Assembly (NCBI GenBank): GCA_021162265.1
Contig: JAGGZA010000145.1
Location: 1-12,526 of the forward strand
Direction of reading: 5' to 3'
Source of the DNA: Candidatus Aerophobota bacterium
Lineage (GTDB): Bacteria; Aerophobota; Aerophobia; Aerophobales; B3-G15
DNA: 12,526 bases
Shown here: piece after piece, positions 12,277 to 12,526 of the stretch
Position numbering within the stretch: the first letter of the stretch is position 1
How the letters are laid out: each line of letters opens with the position of its first letter
Notes under the pieces: generated by a model
What the model saw: only the letters and a program-made list of their open reading frames with translations
What the model was told of the DNA's origin: nothing
The model's database searches: none
Translations under genes and position numbers: made by a program

Positions 12277-12526
12277 TTATCTGACCTTGCTTTTCTTTTT
12301 TTCTTTCCTTTCTTCAAAAATAGTGTGAATAACAGGAATTATAAGCAAGGTGATGAATGTTCCAGCGAGAAGTCCTCCAATGACTGAACGAGCCATAGGA
12401 GCCCAGTTTTCAGCTCCGGGTCCTATTTTGAGAGCAAGAGGAATCATGGCTAAAATTGTGGTTGAAGCAGTCATTAAAACAGGGCGAAATCTAATCCTTC
12501 CAGCATCCCTTGCTGCCCTGTAAACA
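12277..12526 (-). CDS. RND efflux transporter, C-terminal end only
   Basis: The frame is open to the window edge and ends with TAA at 12277-12279, so only the last 82 residues are visible. They include RFRPVLMTASTTILAMIPLA, then GPGAENWAPMARSVIGGLLAG and a final membrane helix ending in IIPVIHTIFEE with a Lys-rich cytoplasmic tail. This is the highly conserved end of AcrB/CusA-type inner-membrane pumps (last two membrane segments). The in-frame ATG at 12474 is internal. Metal (CusA-like) and multidrug types cannot be separated from this fragment, but the adjacent PII-like gene is more often seen with metal-type or uncharacterised pumps. The pump and the PII-like gene are nine to twenty bases apart and surely one operon. 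Confidence 0.9.
   Translation of the reverse strand, partial: VYRAARDAGRIRFRPVLMTASTTILAMIPLALKIGPGAENWAPMARSVIGGLLAGTFITLLIIPVIHTIFEERKEKKKSKVR

Overview
The window is bacterial chromosome, AT-rich, with tightly packed genes. It has sigma-70-type promoters, Shine-Dalgarno sites close to the consensus (AAGGAGGTGA before the HU gene), some TTG and GTG starts, and purine-rich coding strands. The gene set includes RpoD-family sigma, HU, the class 1B PyrD/PyrK pair, QueD and Cas6. This suits an anaerobic or thermophilic low-GC bacterium, quite possibly an uncultivated lineage. No rRNA or other taxonomic marker is present, so the lineage is inference.

Left part (1-3313). A UPF0175-type helix-turn-helix protein, cut by the window edge, runs rightward. 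It faces a leftward cas6 that has its own promoter. Between them lies a decayed leftward reading frame with one internal stop and no start codon. No CRISPR array or other cas gene is visible. Upstream of cas6 is a HIHHF-motif membrane protein whose promoter carries a perfect 12-bp palindrome over the -35. Divergent from it is queD (6-carboxy-tetrahydropterin synthase, queuosine/preQ0 pathway). queD ends four bases from the end of a conserved 181-aa protein of unknown function, which also has its own promoter.

Central part (3418-9876). A seven-gene leftward transcription unit starts at a promoter near 9860: compact RpoD-family sigma factor, pyrK, DUF72 protein, TGS-domain GTPase, DUF1841 protein, pyrD, and a calcium/cation antiporter. 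Gaps are mostly 2-25 bases, with a possible internal promoter before the GTPase. PyrK and PyrD form one enzyme (NAD-dependent dihydroorotate dehydrogenase), but about 2.3 kb of unrelated genes separates them here.

Right part (9705-12526). A 382-bp divergent intergenic region carries the sigma operon promoter with a leader of about 137 nt, and a strong HU promoter preceded by a perfect tandem 11-bp repeat. HU is followed by a strong terminator hairpin. The next gene (Mth938-domain protein) starts three bases after the terminator's T-rich tail and has no visible ribosome site; an MFS transporter follows. Convergent to these is the end of an RND efflux pump gene followed by a small PII-like protein, a known pairing in metal/drug efflux loci.

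I found no clearly new multi-gene system. The best leads are the isolated cas6 with the broken frame behind it, the palindrome-controlled HIHHF membrane protein, the unknown 181-aa family, the sigma/pyrimidine operon arrangement, and the terminator-adjacent start of the Mth938 gene.
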